From NCBI GenBank assembly GCA_036500965.1, contig DASYBC010000108.1, positions 20,533-84,532 on the forward strand: 64,000 nucleotides of DNA. Direction: 5' to 3'. Of the stretch, positions 33,029 to 42,078 are shown one piece after another. The DNA comes from AP-15 sp036500965 (lineage in GTDB: Bacteria; Pseudomonadota; Alphaproteobacteria; ATCC43930; CGMCC-115725). Within the stretch, counting starts at the first letter, position 1. Each line of letters begins with the position of its first letter. The position numbers and the translations under genes are program-made. A model generated the notes under the pieces. That model saw nothing but the letters and a program-made list of their open reading frames with translations, searched no databases and had not been told where the DNA came from.

Positions 33029-34363
33029 ATGCGCGGGCGCGGGCTGGTCCTCGCCGCCCCAGCCTCGGGCAGCGGCAAAACCCTCGTGACGGCGGGCCTG
33101 CTGCGCTTGTTGCGCCGGCGCGGGCTTCGCGTCGCTGCCGCCAAGGCCGGACCCGATTTCATCGACCCGACCTTTCACGCCGTGGCGAGCGGGCGGCCCT
33201 GCCTCAATCTCGATGTCTGGGCAATGCGCCCGCAGACCCTGGCCTCGCTCGTCGCCGAGCTCGAAAGCGCCGCCGAGCTCGTGCTGTGCGAAGGGATGAT
33301 GGGCCTGTTCGACGGCACCGGGTCCGATGGCGAAGCGGGCTCGGCCGCCGAGCTCGCTCTGATCACCGGCTGGCCCGTTGTGCTGGTCGTCGATGCGCGC
33401 GGCCAGGGCGCTTCGGTCGCGGCGCTGCTGCGCGGCTTTGCCGGCCATCGGCCCGAGCTGCCGCTCGCCGGCGTCATCTTCAACCGGGTGGCCAGCGAAC
33501 GCCATCGCGCGCTGCTGCTCGATGCGGTGAGCCGGCACCTGCCCGACCTCGCGATCCTCGGCGCGTTGCCGGCCGATCCGGCGCTGGGGCTGCCGTCGCG
33601 CCATCTCGGCCTCGTCCCGGCCGACGAAAATGCGGCGGCCGACGCAGCGATCGAACGCGCCGCGGAGCTGGCCGGCTCGTCGTTCGACGTCGACCGGCTG
33701 CTGCGGCTGGCACGGCCCTCAAGCCTCGGCGTCTCCGATGCGGCGCCGGGCATTGCCCCGCTGGGCCAATGCATCGCGGTGGCGCGCGACCATGCATTCG
33801 GCTTCTCGTACCCGGCGCTGCTCGACCAATGGCGCCGCGACGGCGCCGAGCTGTCGTTGTTCTCGCCGCTCGCCGACGAGCCGCCCGAGCCGGCCGCCAA
33901 CGCCGTCTATCTGCCGGGCGGCTACCCGGAGCTGCACGCCGGCCGGCTCGCCGCGGCCGATGCATTTCGCGCCGGCTTGCGCCGCGCTGCCGCCGAGGGC
34001 AAGCCGATCTATGGCGAATGCGGCGGCTACATGGTGCTGGGCGAAGCTTTGATCGACGCCGCCGGGTGCCGCCGGCCGATGACGGAATTGCTGCCGCTGG
34101 TCACGAGCTTTGCCGAACGGCGTCTGTCGCTCGGCTACCGCGAGACGGCGCTGCTCGCCGACGGGCCGCTCGGCGCCGCCGGGGCGCGGTTCCGCGGCCA
34201 CGAATTCCATTACGCGACGGCGATCAACGAGAACGGCGCCGCGCCGTTGTGGGTGGCGGCCGATGCTGCCGGCCTGGGCTTGGGAATTTGCGGGCTGCGG
34301 CGCGGCTCAGTCTTTGGCTCGTTCATCCATCTGATCGACGGCTCGCCCGCGACCCCAGCCTAA
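33029..34363 (+). CDS. cobB: Cobyrinic acid a,c-diamide synthase
   Basis: A 444-residue glutamine-dependent amidotransferase of cobalamin synthesis, acting on cobyrinate (or hydrogenobyrinate in the aerobic route). It has an N-terminal ATPase domain with APASGSGKT and VAAAKAGPDFIDPTFH, the GMMGLFDG motif, and a C-terminal triad glutaminase with PLGGYPE-like LPGGYPELHA and the nucleophile Cys in YGECGGYMVLG. No other cobalamin gene is in the window. Its last codons and stop lie within a palindromic repeat. Confidence 0.92.
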   Translation: MRGRGLVLAAPASGSGKTLVTAGLLRLLRRRGLRVAAAKAGPDFIDPTFHAVASGRPCLNLDVWAMRPQTLASLVAELESAAELVLCEGMMGLFDGTGSDGEAGSAAELALITGWPVVLVVDARGQGASVAALLRGFAGHRPELPLAGVIFNRVASERHRALLLDAVSRHLPDLAILGALPADPALGLPSRHLGLVPADENAAADAAIERAAELAGSSFDVDRLLRLARPSSLGVSDAAPGIAPLGQCIAVARDHAFGFSYPALLDQWRRDGAELSLFSPLADEPPEPAANAVYLPGGYPELHAGRLAAADAFRAGLRRAAAEGKPIYGECGGYMVLGEALIDAAGCRRPMTELLPLVTSFAERRLSLGYRETALLADGPLGAAGARFRGHEFHYATAINENGAAPLWVAADAAGLGLGICGLRRGSVFGSFIHLIDGSPATPA

Positions 34364-34406
34364 CCCTCCCCCAGCGTGCGGGAAGGAAGTGGGGGCTGGG
34401 CGGGTG
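34355..34406. repeat. Palindromic repeat at the cobB 3' end
   Basis: CCCCAGCCTAACCCTCCCCC at 34353-34372 pairs with GGGGGCTGGGCGGG further right around a GTGCGGGAAGG loop. It resembles the elements in mnmE and mnmG and here supplies the TAA stop (34361-34363). Confidence 0.65.
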
Positions 34407-34446
34407 ACCGATTGCGCGGCCAAAGACATCTTGAAGCCGGAACGCG

Positions 34447-35490
34447 ATGAACGCAGAATCGCCGGCGCTGCGGATGCCGCCCCTGCAACCGATCGGAAGT
34501 CACGTTGGCATGCAATACGTCACTCTCGGCAGGACCGGGTTCAAAGTCAGCGTCGCCGGGCTCGGCTGCGGCGGGTTCAGCCGGCTCGGGCTCGGCACCG
34601 GCAAGAGCGAGGCCGAGGCGGTCGCCCTGGTGCACCAAGCCTTCGACCTCGGGGTCAATTTGTTCGACACCGCGGCGGTCTACGGCACCGAAGCGGTGCT
34701 CGGCGCGGCGCTGAAGGGATTGCCGCGCGACCGGGTGGTGGTCGCGACCAAGGCGTGGATCCCGCGCGGCGAAGGGCGTTCCGCGGCCGAGCGCGCGGTC
34801 GCCAGCCTCGACAATTCGCTCAGGCTGCTCGGTATCGACTGCATTGACGTCTTCCAGCTGCACGGGGTATCGCCCGGGGCTTACGACCGCGCCCGCGAGG
34901 TGATCGCCCCGGCCCTCTTAAAGGAGCAGAAGAAGGGCAAAATCCGCTACCTCGGCGTCACCGAAACCGGCTCCAGCGACGCCGGGCACAAGATGTTGAT
35001 GCGCGCCGTCGAGGACGGCACCTGGGACGTCGTCATGCTCGGCTTTCACATGATGCACCAGAACGCGCGAACCGCGGTCTTTCCGCGCACGATCGCCAAC
35101 GGGGTCGGCACCTTGCTGATGTTTGTGGTGCGCAACATCTTCTCAAAACCGGAACGGCTGAAGGCGGCGCTGCGCGAGCTGACCGCCCGCAAAGAGCTGC
35201 CGCGCTGGCTCGCCGACGCGCCAAACCCGCTCGGGTTCCTGATCCATCCGGCGGACGGGGGCGCCGCCACCGTGACCGAGGCGGCCTACCGCTTTGCCCG
35301 ACACGAGCCCGGGGCCGATGTCGTGTTGTTCGGCACCGGCGACCCCGAGCATTTGCGCACCAACATCGCTTCGATCCTGAAGCCGCCCTTGCCCGAGACT
35401 GACCGCCGCATCCTTGCGAAGCTGTTCGGCCATCTGGAGGGCGTTGGCCTCGACCCGCCGACCTACATGCCCGGCCTCACCTTGCACTGA
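34447..35490 (+). CDS. Aldo/keto reductase
   Basis: A 347-residue NAD(P)H-dependent oxidoreductase of the TIM-barrel AKR superfamily. The tetrad is visible: Asp and Tyr in FDTAAVYGTEAVLG, Lys in VVVATKAWIP, His in CIDVFQLHGV. The start could also be the ATG at 34510, which begins the family-like MQYVTLGRTGFKVSVAGLG; 34447 adds 21 residues. Substrate unknown. Confidence 0.88.
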   Translation: MNAESPALRMPPLQPIGSHVGMQYVTLGRTGFKVSVAGLGCGGFSRLGLGTGKSEAEAVALVHQAFDLGVNLFDTAAVYGTEAVLGAALKGLPRDRVVVATKAWIPRGEGRSAAERAVASLDNSLRLLGIDCIDVFQLHGVSPGAYDRAREVIAPALLKEQKKGKIRYLGVTETGSSDAGHKMLMRAVEDGTWDVVMLGFHMMHQNARTAVFPRTIANGVGTLLMFVVRNIFSKPERLKAALRELTARKELPRWLADAPNPLGFLIHPADGGAATVTEAAYRFARHEPGADVVLFGTGDPEHLRTNIASILKPPLPETDRRILAKLFGHLEGVGLDPPTYMPGLTLH

Positions 35491-35500
35491 CCTTGCAAAC

Positions 35501-36358
35501 ATGGGCCTCAGCCTGCGACCGGGTGATGGAATCGAAGACCGGCTGGAACCGCGCGTTGCGTCCACGCGGATTCGCGCTGCCGAAGGATTACCCGGCCGGC
35601 GGCCTGACAAAAACGCTCCGCCGCATCGGCGCGCGCTGGTGCGCGTGTGCGGGCTCGCCGCGGTCAGGGCCTTGTGCGAGCGCGATCCGGGCCGGGTCGA
35701 GCGGCTCTATTTCGAGCCCCGGCTGCGCGCCGAGGTCGGCTCGTTCTGCGCGGCGCTGGCACACGCCCGCAAGCCTTATCGCGAGGTGGGTGCCACCGAG
35801 CTCGCGCGGATCGCCGGCACCCTGTTGCATGGCGGGGTCGCCGCGATCGCCCGGCCGCGGCCGCTCGCCACCTTTGATGCCGCGGCGGCGCCGGAGTGGG
35901 CGCGGGACGGTAAGCCGCTGCTGGTGCTCGACGGCGTCGGCAATCCGCACAATCTCGGCGCCATCGCCCGCACCGCCGCGTTTTTCGGGATCGAGCGGAT
36001 CGTGCTCGCCGACCGCCCCGACCAGGCGCTCCCGTCCGACGCGAGCTATCGCGTGGCCGAGGGAGGGCTCGAGCATTTATCCCTCTATCGCGCATCGCTG
36101 CCGCATGCCTTGATCGCGTTGCGGCGGGGCTACTGGATCGTCGGCGCCGCTCTCGGCGAGGGCGCGCCGTTGGCCCGGAATCGCATCGCCAAGCCGCCGG
36201 CCCTGGTGCTCGGCAATGAGGAAGCCGGGATCGGCGCCACGACGCTCGCCGCCTGCGACCAGATCGCGACCATCCCCGGCTCCGGCCGGGTGCAATCGCT
36301 CAACGTTGCCGCCGCGGCGGCAATCCTGATCCACGAGCTGACCAGCGGCCGGGGCTAG
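35501..36358 (+). CDS. TrmH-family RNA methyltransferase (SpoU class)
   Basis: A 285-residue SpoU/TrmH-type 2'-O-methyltransferase. All three motifs occur: NPHNLGAIARTAAFFG (motif 1), LVLGNEEAGIG (motif 2) and IPGSGRVQSLNVAAAAAILIHEL (motif 3, knot). An N-terminal substrate-binding domain (VCGLAAVRALCERDPGRVERLYFEPRL) precedes it. ATG at 35501, 10 bases after the previous stop, is likely. The first 45 residues look poorly conserved, so a later start is possible. Target could be 23S rRNA or tRNA. Confidence 0.88.
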   Translation: MGLSLRPGDGIEDRLEPRVASTRIRAAEGLPGRRPDKNAPPHRRALVRVCGLAAVRALCERDPGRVERLYFEPRLRAEVGSFCAALAHARKPYREVGATELARIAGTLLHGGVAAIARPRPLATFDAAAAPEWARDGKPLLVLDGVGNPHNLGAIARTAAFFGIERIVLADRPDQALPSDASYRVAEGGLEHLSLYRASLPHALIALRRGYWIVGAALGEGAPLARNRIAKPPALVLGNEEAGIGATTLAACDQIATIPGSGRVQSLNVAAAAAILIHELTSGRG

Positions 36359-36393
36359 GCCGATCGTTCTCAGGCCGGTTCGCCGAACACCAT

Positions 36394-37869
36394 TCAGCTC
36401 TGCGCGGCCGAGCGGGCCGCGCGCAGCGCCGCCGGCACAGCCGCGACCGGCAGCGCCGAGAACACCAGGAAAACCCAGACAACGGCGCGCATCGCACCTT
36501 CGGCCCCGAGCGCCGGATCGGCGAAGCCGGCGAGGTTTGCGACCACTCCGGCGAGGGCGGAGGCAAAAGCCTGCGCGATCAGCTGCAAGGTCGAGATGAA
36601 GGCGCCGGCGAGATCGCGTTCGGGATCATTCGCGGATGCGATCAGCAGGCTCGCGAGATATGCCCAGGCAAGGCCGACCCCCGCCCCAACCGGAACCAAA
36701 CTCGCCGCCACCAGCACCAGCGAGCCGGTCTTCAAGGCCCATGCGGTCAGCACGAAGCCGGCGGCCTGCAGCATCGGGCCGCCGATAATAAAGACGCGAG
36801 CGTTGGTGCGTCCTGCCGACGAGCTGGCGAAGGCGGCAAGCGTCCAGGACACGGCGACGTCCGCGCTCAGATAGCCGCCGGTGATCGGCGCGTGGCCGCC
36901 GACTGCGGTGGCTACATACGGCACATAGAAATTCGCCATCGTGCTGCCTGCCATCAGCGCCATCGCCAGCGAGACCGCCCCGAGCGTGTGGCGAGGATCG
37001 AACGCTCCGGTCGGCAATAGACGCGAACCGCTGGCGCGGCGCTCTACGGCGTCGTCGCGGCGCAGCGTCATCCCGAGCAGCACAAGGCCGGCGATTATCC
37101 CGCAACCGCCGGTCAGCGCCCGTCCCGTCGTTCCGCCGAGAGCCACGGCCATCACCGCGAACCCGAGCAGCGCCAACCGCCCATAACCGATCTTGGCGGA
37201 GGCAGTGGCGGACGTCGGGACGCCATCGCCGCGGTTCAGCGTGGTTCGTTCGGCGAGCGCTCCGACTGCGAAGGCGATCGGAATATCGATCCAGAAGGCC
37301 CATCGCCACAGGCCCCAGCCGGCGAGGATCCCGCCGAACAGCGGTCCGCACAAGGCGCCGACGCTCCAAACGCCGGACACCATCGTGATCGCGCGGGTGT
37401 GCAGAGCCGTCGGAAAGAGCCGCCGGATCGCCGTGTAGGCGAGCGCCATTAGTAACCCGCCGCCCAACCCTTGGAGCAGCCGCCCGGCCAGGAAGAGGCC
37501 GATGTCGGGCGCAGTGGCGCAGGTTGCGCTGCCGCCGGCAAATACAAGGAGGCTGATCCGGTAGGCGCCGCGCAGACCGCGCGAAGCCGCGAGCCGCGCC
37601 GCAAGGGCCGCACCCCAGATCGCGCCGAGAAACGCGAGCGTCACGGTCCAGGCGAAAAGGCGCAGGCCGCCGATTTCGGCCACGGCCGACGGCAGCACGG
37701 TGGCGACGACCCGCAGCGAGAGCGCATGCATCAAGACGCCGCCGGTCAGCACCGCGAGCGGGCCGGCATTGCCGCCGGCAAAGAGCGCGGTCCAACCGCT
37801 GGGCCCGGCACCATCGGCGTTAAAGCCGACGGTTTTGCCCCAGCCGCCGCGACGTCCGTTCAGGGTCAT
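36394..37869 (-). CDS. MFS transporter, DHA2-like
   Basis: A 491-residue membrane protein with about 14 hydrophobic segments. LLQGLGGGLLMALAYTAIRRLFP and GPLFGGILAGWGLWRWAFWIDIPIAF mark the drug:H+ antiporter group. An N-terminal stretch of about 35 residues precedes the first helix (LAVLTGGVLMHALSLRVVATVLPS). Divergent from a LysR gene, with an inverted repeat 10 bases upstream of its ATG, so probably controlled by that regulator. Substrate unknown. Confidence 0.88.
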   Translation of the reverse strand: MTLNGRRGGWGKTVGFNADGAGPSGWTALFAGGNAGPLAVLTGGVLMHALSLRVVATVLPSAVAEIGGLRLFAWTVTLAFLGAIWGAALAARLAASRGLRGAYRISLLVFAGGSATCATAPDIGLFLAGRLLQGLGGGLLMALAYTAIRRLFPTALHTRAITMVSGVWSVGALCGPLFGGILAGWGLWRWAFWIDIPIAFAVGALAERTTLNRGDGVPTSATASAKIGYGRLALLGFAVMAVALGGTTGRALTGGCGIIAGLVLLGMTLRRDDAVERRASGSRLLPTGAFDPRHTLGAVSLAMALMAGSTMANFYVPYVATAVGGHAPITGGYLSADVAVSWTLAAFASSSAGRTNARVFIIGGPMLQAAGFVLTAWALKTGSLVLVAASLVPVGAGVGLAWAYLASLLIASANDPERDLAGAFISTLQLIAQAFASALAGVVANLAGFADPALGAEGAMRAVVWVFLVFSALPVAAVPAALRAARSAAQS

Positions 37870-37879
37870 ATGCGACGCC

Positions 37880-37900
37880 TTCCGACATTATCTGTCAGAA
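37880..37900. promoter_or_regulatory. Inverted repeat in the MFS/LysR gap
   Basis: TTCCGACA and TGTCAGAA (8-base arms, one mismatch) flank TTATC. It lies between the divergent MFS gene (start 37869) and LysR gene (start 37976), a position suited to an operator for the efflux gene. Confidence 0.55.
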
Positions 37901-37975
37901 TGCTAGGCACCGGGTAGCCTCTTTGCTAATGGTCGCTGCTCACCCGTCGATGAGCACAGATCATGCGAGGCGCCG

Positions 37976-39022
37976 ATGCCCAGCCCCTACCGCTCGCTTC
38001 CACCGCTCGGGACGCTGCGTACCTTCGAGGCCGTTGCCCGGCAGCTCTCGTTTACCCGCGCGGCCGATGAGCTCGCCCTGACCCAAAGTGCCGTCAGCCA
38101 TCAGATCCGGGCGCTCGAGGAGCAGTTGGGCGCACGGCTCTTTCAGCGCCGGCATCGCGCGATCGAGTTGACCGCGGATGGGCAAACCTTGCTGGAGGGC
38201 GTGCGCGCCGGGCTCGACAGCGTGCTGTTCGCCAGCGAGCGGGTGCGCAGCCGACGCCGGGTCGGCGTCCTGACCGTAGCGGCGCCGGCGGCCTTCGCGG
38301 TGTGGTGGCTGGTCCCGCGCCTCGGCCGGTTCGCAGCGCTCCACCCCGAAATCGAGGTGCGGATCGCCGCGATCGACGGCCGCGAGCCCGACCTTTGGCG
38401 CGACGGGATCGACGTCGCCGTGGTCAAGCGCCCGGCAAAGGCCGCCGTGGGCAACGAGGTCGAGATGCCCCTGTTGCACGAGCTGGTGTTTCCGGTGTGC
38501 GCGCCCTCGCTGCTTGGCGACGCGCAGCCGCTGACCGATCCGCGCGACTTGCTGCCGTACACGCTGATCGAATGCGAGGAGGCGGCAACCGAGGATGCCG
38601 AATTTGCCTGGTCGACCTGGCTCGGCCGGTTTGGCCTCGAGTCCGCCCCCGCAGGAAGGCGGCTCAGGTTCAGCCATTTTGGCGTGGCTCTGTCGGCGGC
38701 AGTGGACGGGCTCGGCATTGCCCTCGGCCGATCGCCGATGGTCGATGCAGAATTGGCCGCCGGCCGGCTGGTGCGGCCATTCGCCCAGCGGGTATCGGCT
38801 AAGGCGTCGAGTGTGTTCGCGCTCGCCTGGCGCAGCACCGGGGCGGTCCTGCAAGACCAGCGCATCGCCGCCTTTCGCGATTTCGCATTGGACGAGGCGT
38901 GCGGGTGCGAGCTCGCCGCGGGTCCGTGCGGGATGCCGGCGTCCGAGCGGGATGCGCGGGCTCGCGCCGGCTGGATGGCCGGCCGGGCGGCGCGGCGGGC
39001 GGTGGTCGAGGTCCGGCTATAG
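37976..39022 (+). CDS. LysR-family transcriptional regulator (GcvA-like)
   Basis: A 348-residue regulator. Residues about 8-67 form the winged HTH (LGTLRTFEAVARQLSFTRAADELALTQSAVSHQIRALEEQLGARLFQRR), followed by a type 2 periplasmic-binding-like effector domain of the GcvA group (AAPAAFAVWWLVPRLGRF, SHFGVALSAAVDGLGIALG). It is about 45 residues longer than usual at the C-terminus, with a Cys-containing Arg/Ala-rich tail (EACGCELAAGPCG) reading over the end of the DTW gene. Divergent from the MFS gene it probably controls. Confidence 0.92.
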   Translation: MPSPYRSLPPLGTLRTFEAVARQLSFTRAADELALTQSAVSHQIRALEEQLGARLFQRRHRAIELTADGQTLLEGVRAGLDSVLFASERVRSRRRVGVLTVAAPAAFAVWWLVPRLGRFAALHPEIEVRIAAIDGREPDLWRDGIDVAVVKRPAKAAVGNEVEMPLLHELVFPVCAPSLLGDAQPLTDPRDLLPYTLIECEEAATEDAEFAWSTWLGRFGLESAPAGRRLRFSHFGVALSAAVDGLGIALGRSPMVDAELAAGRLVRPFAQRVSAKASSVFALAWRSTGAVLQDQRIAAFRDFALDEACGCELAAGPCGMPASERDARARAGWMAGRAARRAVVEVRL

Positions 39023-39628
39023 CGCGCCGCTGCGTTGCCCGCTGGGGCGCGTTCGGGCCTCGGCGACCAGGCGGTCGAGCGCGCTTTTCAGCGCGGCCTC
39101 GAGCTCGGGGCGGTTTTCGATGCGCGCCAGCAGCAGGGCCGCGGCTTCGATCGTCGACAGCGCCTCGCGCCGCGGCTCGCGACGGATCCGGTTGAAATCC
39201 GACGGGCGCTGCGGATCGAGCACCAAGCGGCGCAATTTGAGCAGCCAGGGGTTGCGCCACCACAGCGCCTTCGCCTCGCTCCAGCTGCCGTCGAGCAGCA
39301 CGGCGCCGTCGAGCCCGCGCAGCATCACGTGCTGGTCCGGCACCGGCTGGCCGAGGCGGTCGATGGCGACGACCTCGCGCTCCAGGCCGAACCTGCGCGG
39401 CCGCACCGAGCCGAGATGCAGCACCGCCCAGCGGCGCGGGTCCGGCGACGGCCCGGCGGCGGCGCCGAGCGCGCGGCCCAGATTGGGCCAGGACAGCCCG
39501 ACCGCCAGCCTGGCTCGCCGCAGCATGGCCGCTGCGAGGGCGGCCGTCGCCGTGCTCTCCTTCTGCTCACGCGGATGCTGCAGGATCAGAATGAACAGCC
39601 GGTTGTCGAGCTTCGCGTCGCCTTCCAT
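39017..39628 (-). CDS. DTW-domain tRNA-uridine aminocarboxypropyltransferase-like protein
   Basis: A 203-residue protein of the DTW (TapT/YfiP) family, which adds 3-amino-3-carboxypropyl to uridine in tRNA from SAM. LFILILQHPREQKE, the DTW-position motif LLDGSWSEAKAL (here DGSW), NPWLLKLRRLVLDP and IRREPRREALSTIEAAALLL are clear. The zinc-binding CxxC found at the start of many members is absent. Its 3' end overlaps the LysR gene tail by 6 bases on the opposite strand. Confidence 0.85.
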   Translation of the reverse strand: MEGDAKLDNRLFILILQHPREQKESTATAALAAAMLRRARLAVGLSWPNLGRALGAAAGPSPDPRRWAVLHLGSVRPRRFGLEREVVAIDRLGQPVPDQHVMLRGLDGAVLLDGSWSEAKALWWRNPWLLKLRRLVLDPQRPSDFNRIRREPRREALSTIEAAALLLARIENRPELEAALKSALDRLVAEARTRPSGQRSGAL

Positions 39629-39788
39629 CCGACCTCACGATGCCTTACCCGCCGCCGGTATTGTAAAATGTTGGGGGATGACCGAGCGGGCTGCGACGTT
39701 ACCATCTCCAGCCGTCTGATTCACTGTCGGGCGAGAAGCTGTGATATGAGCTTGCCCAGGGCTTGCCGGGCAATCATCGGGGGCGTTC

Positions 39789-40661
39789 ATGCACAAGCGC
39801 ATTCGCAAGGCCGTTTTCCCGGTTGCCGGATTGGGCACCCGGTTTTTGCCGGCAACCAAGGCGATGCCGAAGGAGATGTTGCCGGTCGTCGACAAACCGC
39901 TCATTCATTACGCGGTCGAGGAAGCCAAGGCGGCGGGCATCGAGCAATTCTTTTTTGTCACCAGCCGGGCAAAGAGCGCCATTGACGACCATTTCGACCG
40001 GGCTTTCGAGCTCGAGGCGACGTTGCGTGAGCGCGGCCAGAATGCGCTGGTCGAAGAGCTCGAGGCGAGGCTGCCCGAACCGGGGCAGATCGCCTATACT
40101 CGCCAGCAGACGCCGCTCGGCCTCGGCCATGCCGTCTGGTGCGCGCGCGAGCTGGTCGGCGACGAGCCCTTTGCCGTGCTGCTGGCCGACGACCTGATGG
40201 TGTGCGACACGCCGTGCCTGGCGCAGATGGTCGAGGCTTACGACGAGATCGGCGGCAATTTGGCGGCGGTGATCGAGGTGCCGCGCGAGCAGACCCGGCG
40301 CTACGGCGTGCTCGACATCGTCGCCGACGACGGCCGGCTGGTGCGGGCGCGCGGCGTCGTCGAAAAGCCGGAGCCAGCCAAGGCACCATCGACCTCGACG
40401 ATCATCGGCCGCTACATCATCCAGCCCGAGGTATTTGGCCACCTCGCCCGGACCGAAGCCGGCAGCGGCGGCGAGATCCAGCTGACCGATGCGCTGGCCC
40501 GACTGATCGAGGACGGCCAGCCGTTTCACGGGCTGCGTTTTTCGGGGCGGCGGTATGATTGCGGCGACAAGCTCGGCTTTCTCGAGGCGACGATCGCGCT
40601 CGGCTTGCAGCATCCCGAGCTCGGCGCGCAGCTGCGCCGGGTGCTGAGCTCATACCTCTAG
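39789..40661 (+). CDS. galU: UTP--glucose-1-phosphate uridylyltransferase
   Basis: A 290-residue nucleotidyltransferase making UDP-glucose. The N-terminal signature AGLGTRFLPATKAMPKEMLPVVDKPLIHYAVEEA, then RQQTPLGLGHAVWCAR and VEKPEPAKAPS, are diagnostic. It is 15 bases upstream of the phosphomannomutase gene; together they supply sugar nucleotides for surface polysaccharide or glycans. Confidence 0.96.
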   Translation: MHKRIRKAVFPVAGLGTRFLPATKAMPKEMLPVVDKPLIHYAVEEAKAAGIEQFFFVTSRAKSAIDDHFDRAFELEATLRERGQNALVEELEARLPEPGQIAYTRQQTPLGLGHAVWCARELVGDEPFAVLLADDLMVCDTPCLAQMVEAYDEIGGNLAAVIEVPREQTRRYGVLDIVADDGRLVRARGVVEKPEPAKAPSTSTIIGRYIIQPEVFGHLARTEAGSGGEIQLTDALARLIEDGQPFHGLRFSGRRYDCGDKLGFLEATIALGLQHPELGAQLRRVLSSYL

Positions 40662-40676
40662 ACGGGAGGCGCGCCG

Positions 40677-42056
40677 ATGCCGCATCGCTTCGACCCGACG
40701 ATCCTGCGCGAATACGACATCCGCGGCATCGTTGGAGAGACCCTGTCGGCCGCCGATGCGCGGGCGGTCGGGCGCGCCTTCGCCCAGACCCTCGCCGCTG
40801 CCGGCGGTCGGCGCGTCGCTATCGGCTACGACGGGCGGCTGACCTCGCCCGAGCTCGAAGCGGCGCTGGTCGATGGCGTGGCGAGCGAAGGGGTGCGCGT
40901 CGTCCGCATCGGCCTCGGTCCGACGCCGATGCTCTACTATGCCGCGGCAACGCTCGGCGTCGATGGCGGGATCATGGTCACCGGCTCGCACAACCCATCC
41001 GATTACAACGGGTTCAAGTTCGTGGCCGGCGGCAAGCCATTTTACGGCGCCGCGATCCAGGCGCTCGGCGCGACCGCGCTCCAGCTTGGCCCACCCTCGG
41101 CTCAGCGCGGCAGCATCGAGGACCACGCGATCCGCGACGAGTATGTCGAGCGGCTGGCGCGCGACCATCACGCTGGGCGCCCGCTAAACGTCGCCTGGGA
41201 TCCGGGCAACGGCGCCACCGGCGAGGTCGTGCAGCGGCTGACGGCGCAGCTGCCGGGTCGTCACGTGCTGTTGAACGCCGCGATCGACGGCAATTTCCCG
41301 GCCCATCACCCCGACCCGACGGTGGCCGAGAACCTGGCTCAATTGCGCGAAGCGGTGGCCCGCGAGCATTGCGATCTCGGCATCGCCTTTGACGGCGACG
41401 GCGACCGCATCGGCGTTGTCGACGCGCGCGGCGACATCTGGTGGGGCGATCAGCTGATGATCGTCTTGGCGCGCGAGGTGCTGGAACGGCATCCGGGGGC
41501 GCCGATCCTCGCCGACGTCAAGGCGAGCCAGGTGCTGTTCGACGAGATCGCCCGCATGGGCGGCCGCCCGGTCATGACCGCGACCGGGCATTCGCCGATC
41601 AAGGCCAAGCTCGCCGAGCTGCGAGCGCCGCTCGCCGGCGAGATGAGCGGGCACATCTTTTTCGCTGACGGCTATTACGGCTTCGACGACGCCGTCTACG
41701 TCGCGGTGCGGCTGCTTAGCGTGCTCGGCCGCAGCGCCGAGAGCCTGGCCGAGTTGAGGGACCGGCTGCCGGTGGTGGTCAACACCCCGGAGCTGCGTTT
41801 CCCCTGCGCCGAGGCGCGCAAATTCGAGGTGGTGCGCGAGGTGCGCGATCGGCTGGCCGCTGCCGCGGCCGAGATGACGGACATCGATGGGGTGCGCGTG
41901 CGCACCGCCGACGGCTGGTGGCTGCTGCGCGCCTCGAACACGCAGGACGTGCTGGTCGCCCGCGCCGAATCAACGAACGCCGCCGGGCTCGCCCGGCTCA
42001 AATCCGAGCTTTCGCAGCAGCTTGCCGGCAGCGGCATCGCGCTGCCCGACAACTGA
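40677..42056 (+). CDS. algC: Phosphomannomutase/phosphoglucomutase (AlgC-like)
   Basis: A 459-residue alpha-D-phosphohexomutase. FDPTILREYDIRGIVGETLS start, the phosphoserine loop VTGSHNPSDYNGFK, the metal loop DGDGDRIGVVD, sugar-binding GEMSGHIFFAD and the phosphate-binding RASNTQDVLVARAES are all present. Converts mannose-6-P or glucose-6-P to the 1-phosphates. Paired with galU as in AlgC-type units. Confidence 0.94.
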   Translation: MPHRFDPTILREYDIRGIVGETLSAADARAVGRAFAQTLAAAGGRRVAIGYDGRLTSPELEAALVDGVASEGVRVVRIGLGPTPMLYYAAATLGVDGGIMVTGSHNPSDYNGFKFVAGGKPFYGAAIQALGATALQLGPPSAQRGSIEDHAIRDEYVERLARDHHAGRPLNVAWDPGNGATGEVVQRLTAQLPGRHVLLNAAIDGNFPAHHPDPTVAENLAQLREAVAREHCDLGIAFDGDGDRIGVVDARGDIWWGDQLMIVLAREVLERHPGAPILADVKASQVLFDEIARMGGRPVMTATGHSPIKAKLAELRAPLAGEMSGHIFFADGYYGFDDAVYVAVRLLSVLGRSAESLAELRDRLPVVVNTPELRFPCAEARKFEVVREVRDRLAAAAAEMTDIDGVRVRTADGWWLLRASNTQDVLVARAESTNAAGLARLKSELSQQLAGSGIALPDN

Positions 42057-42078
42057 ACCGGGGCTGGTCCGGCTAGGC

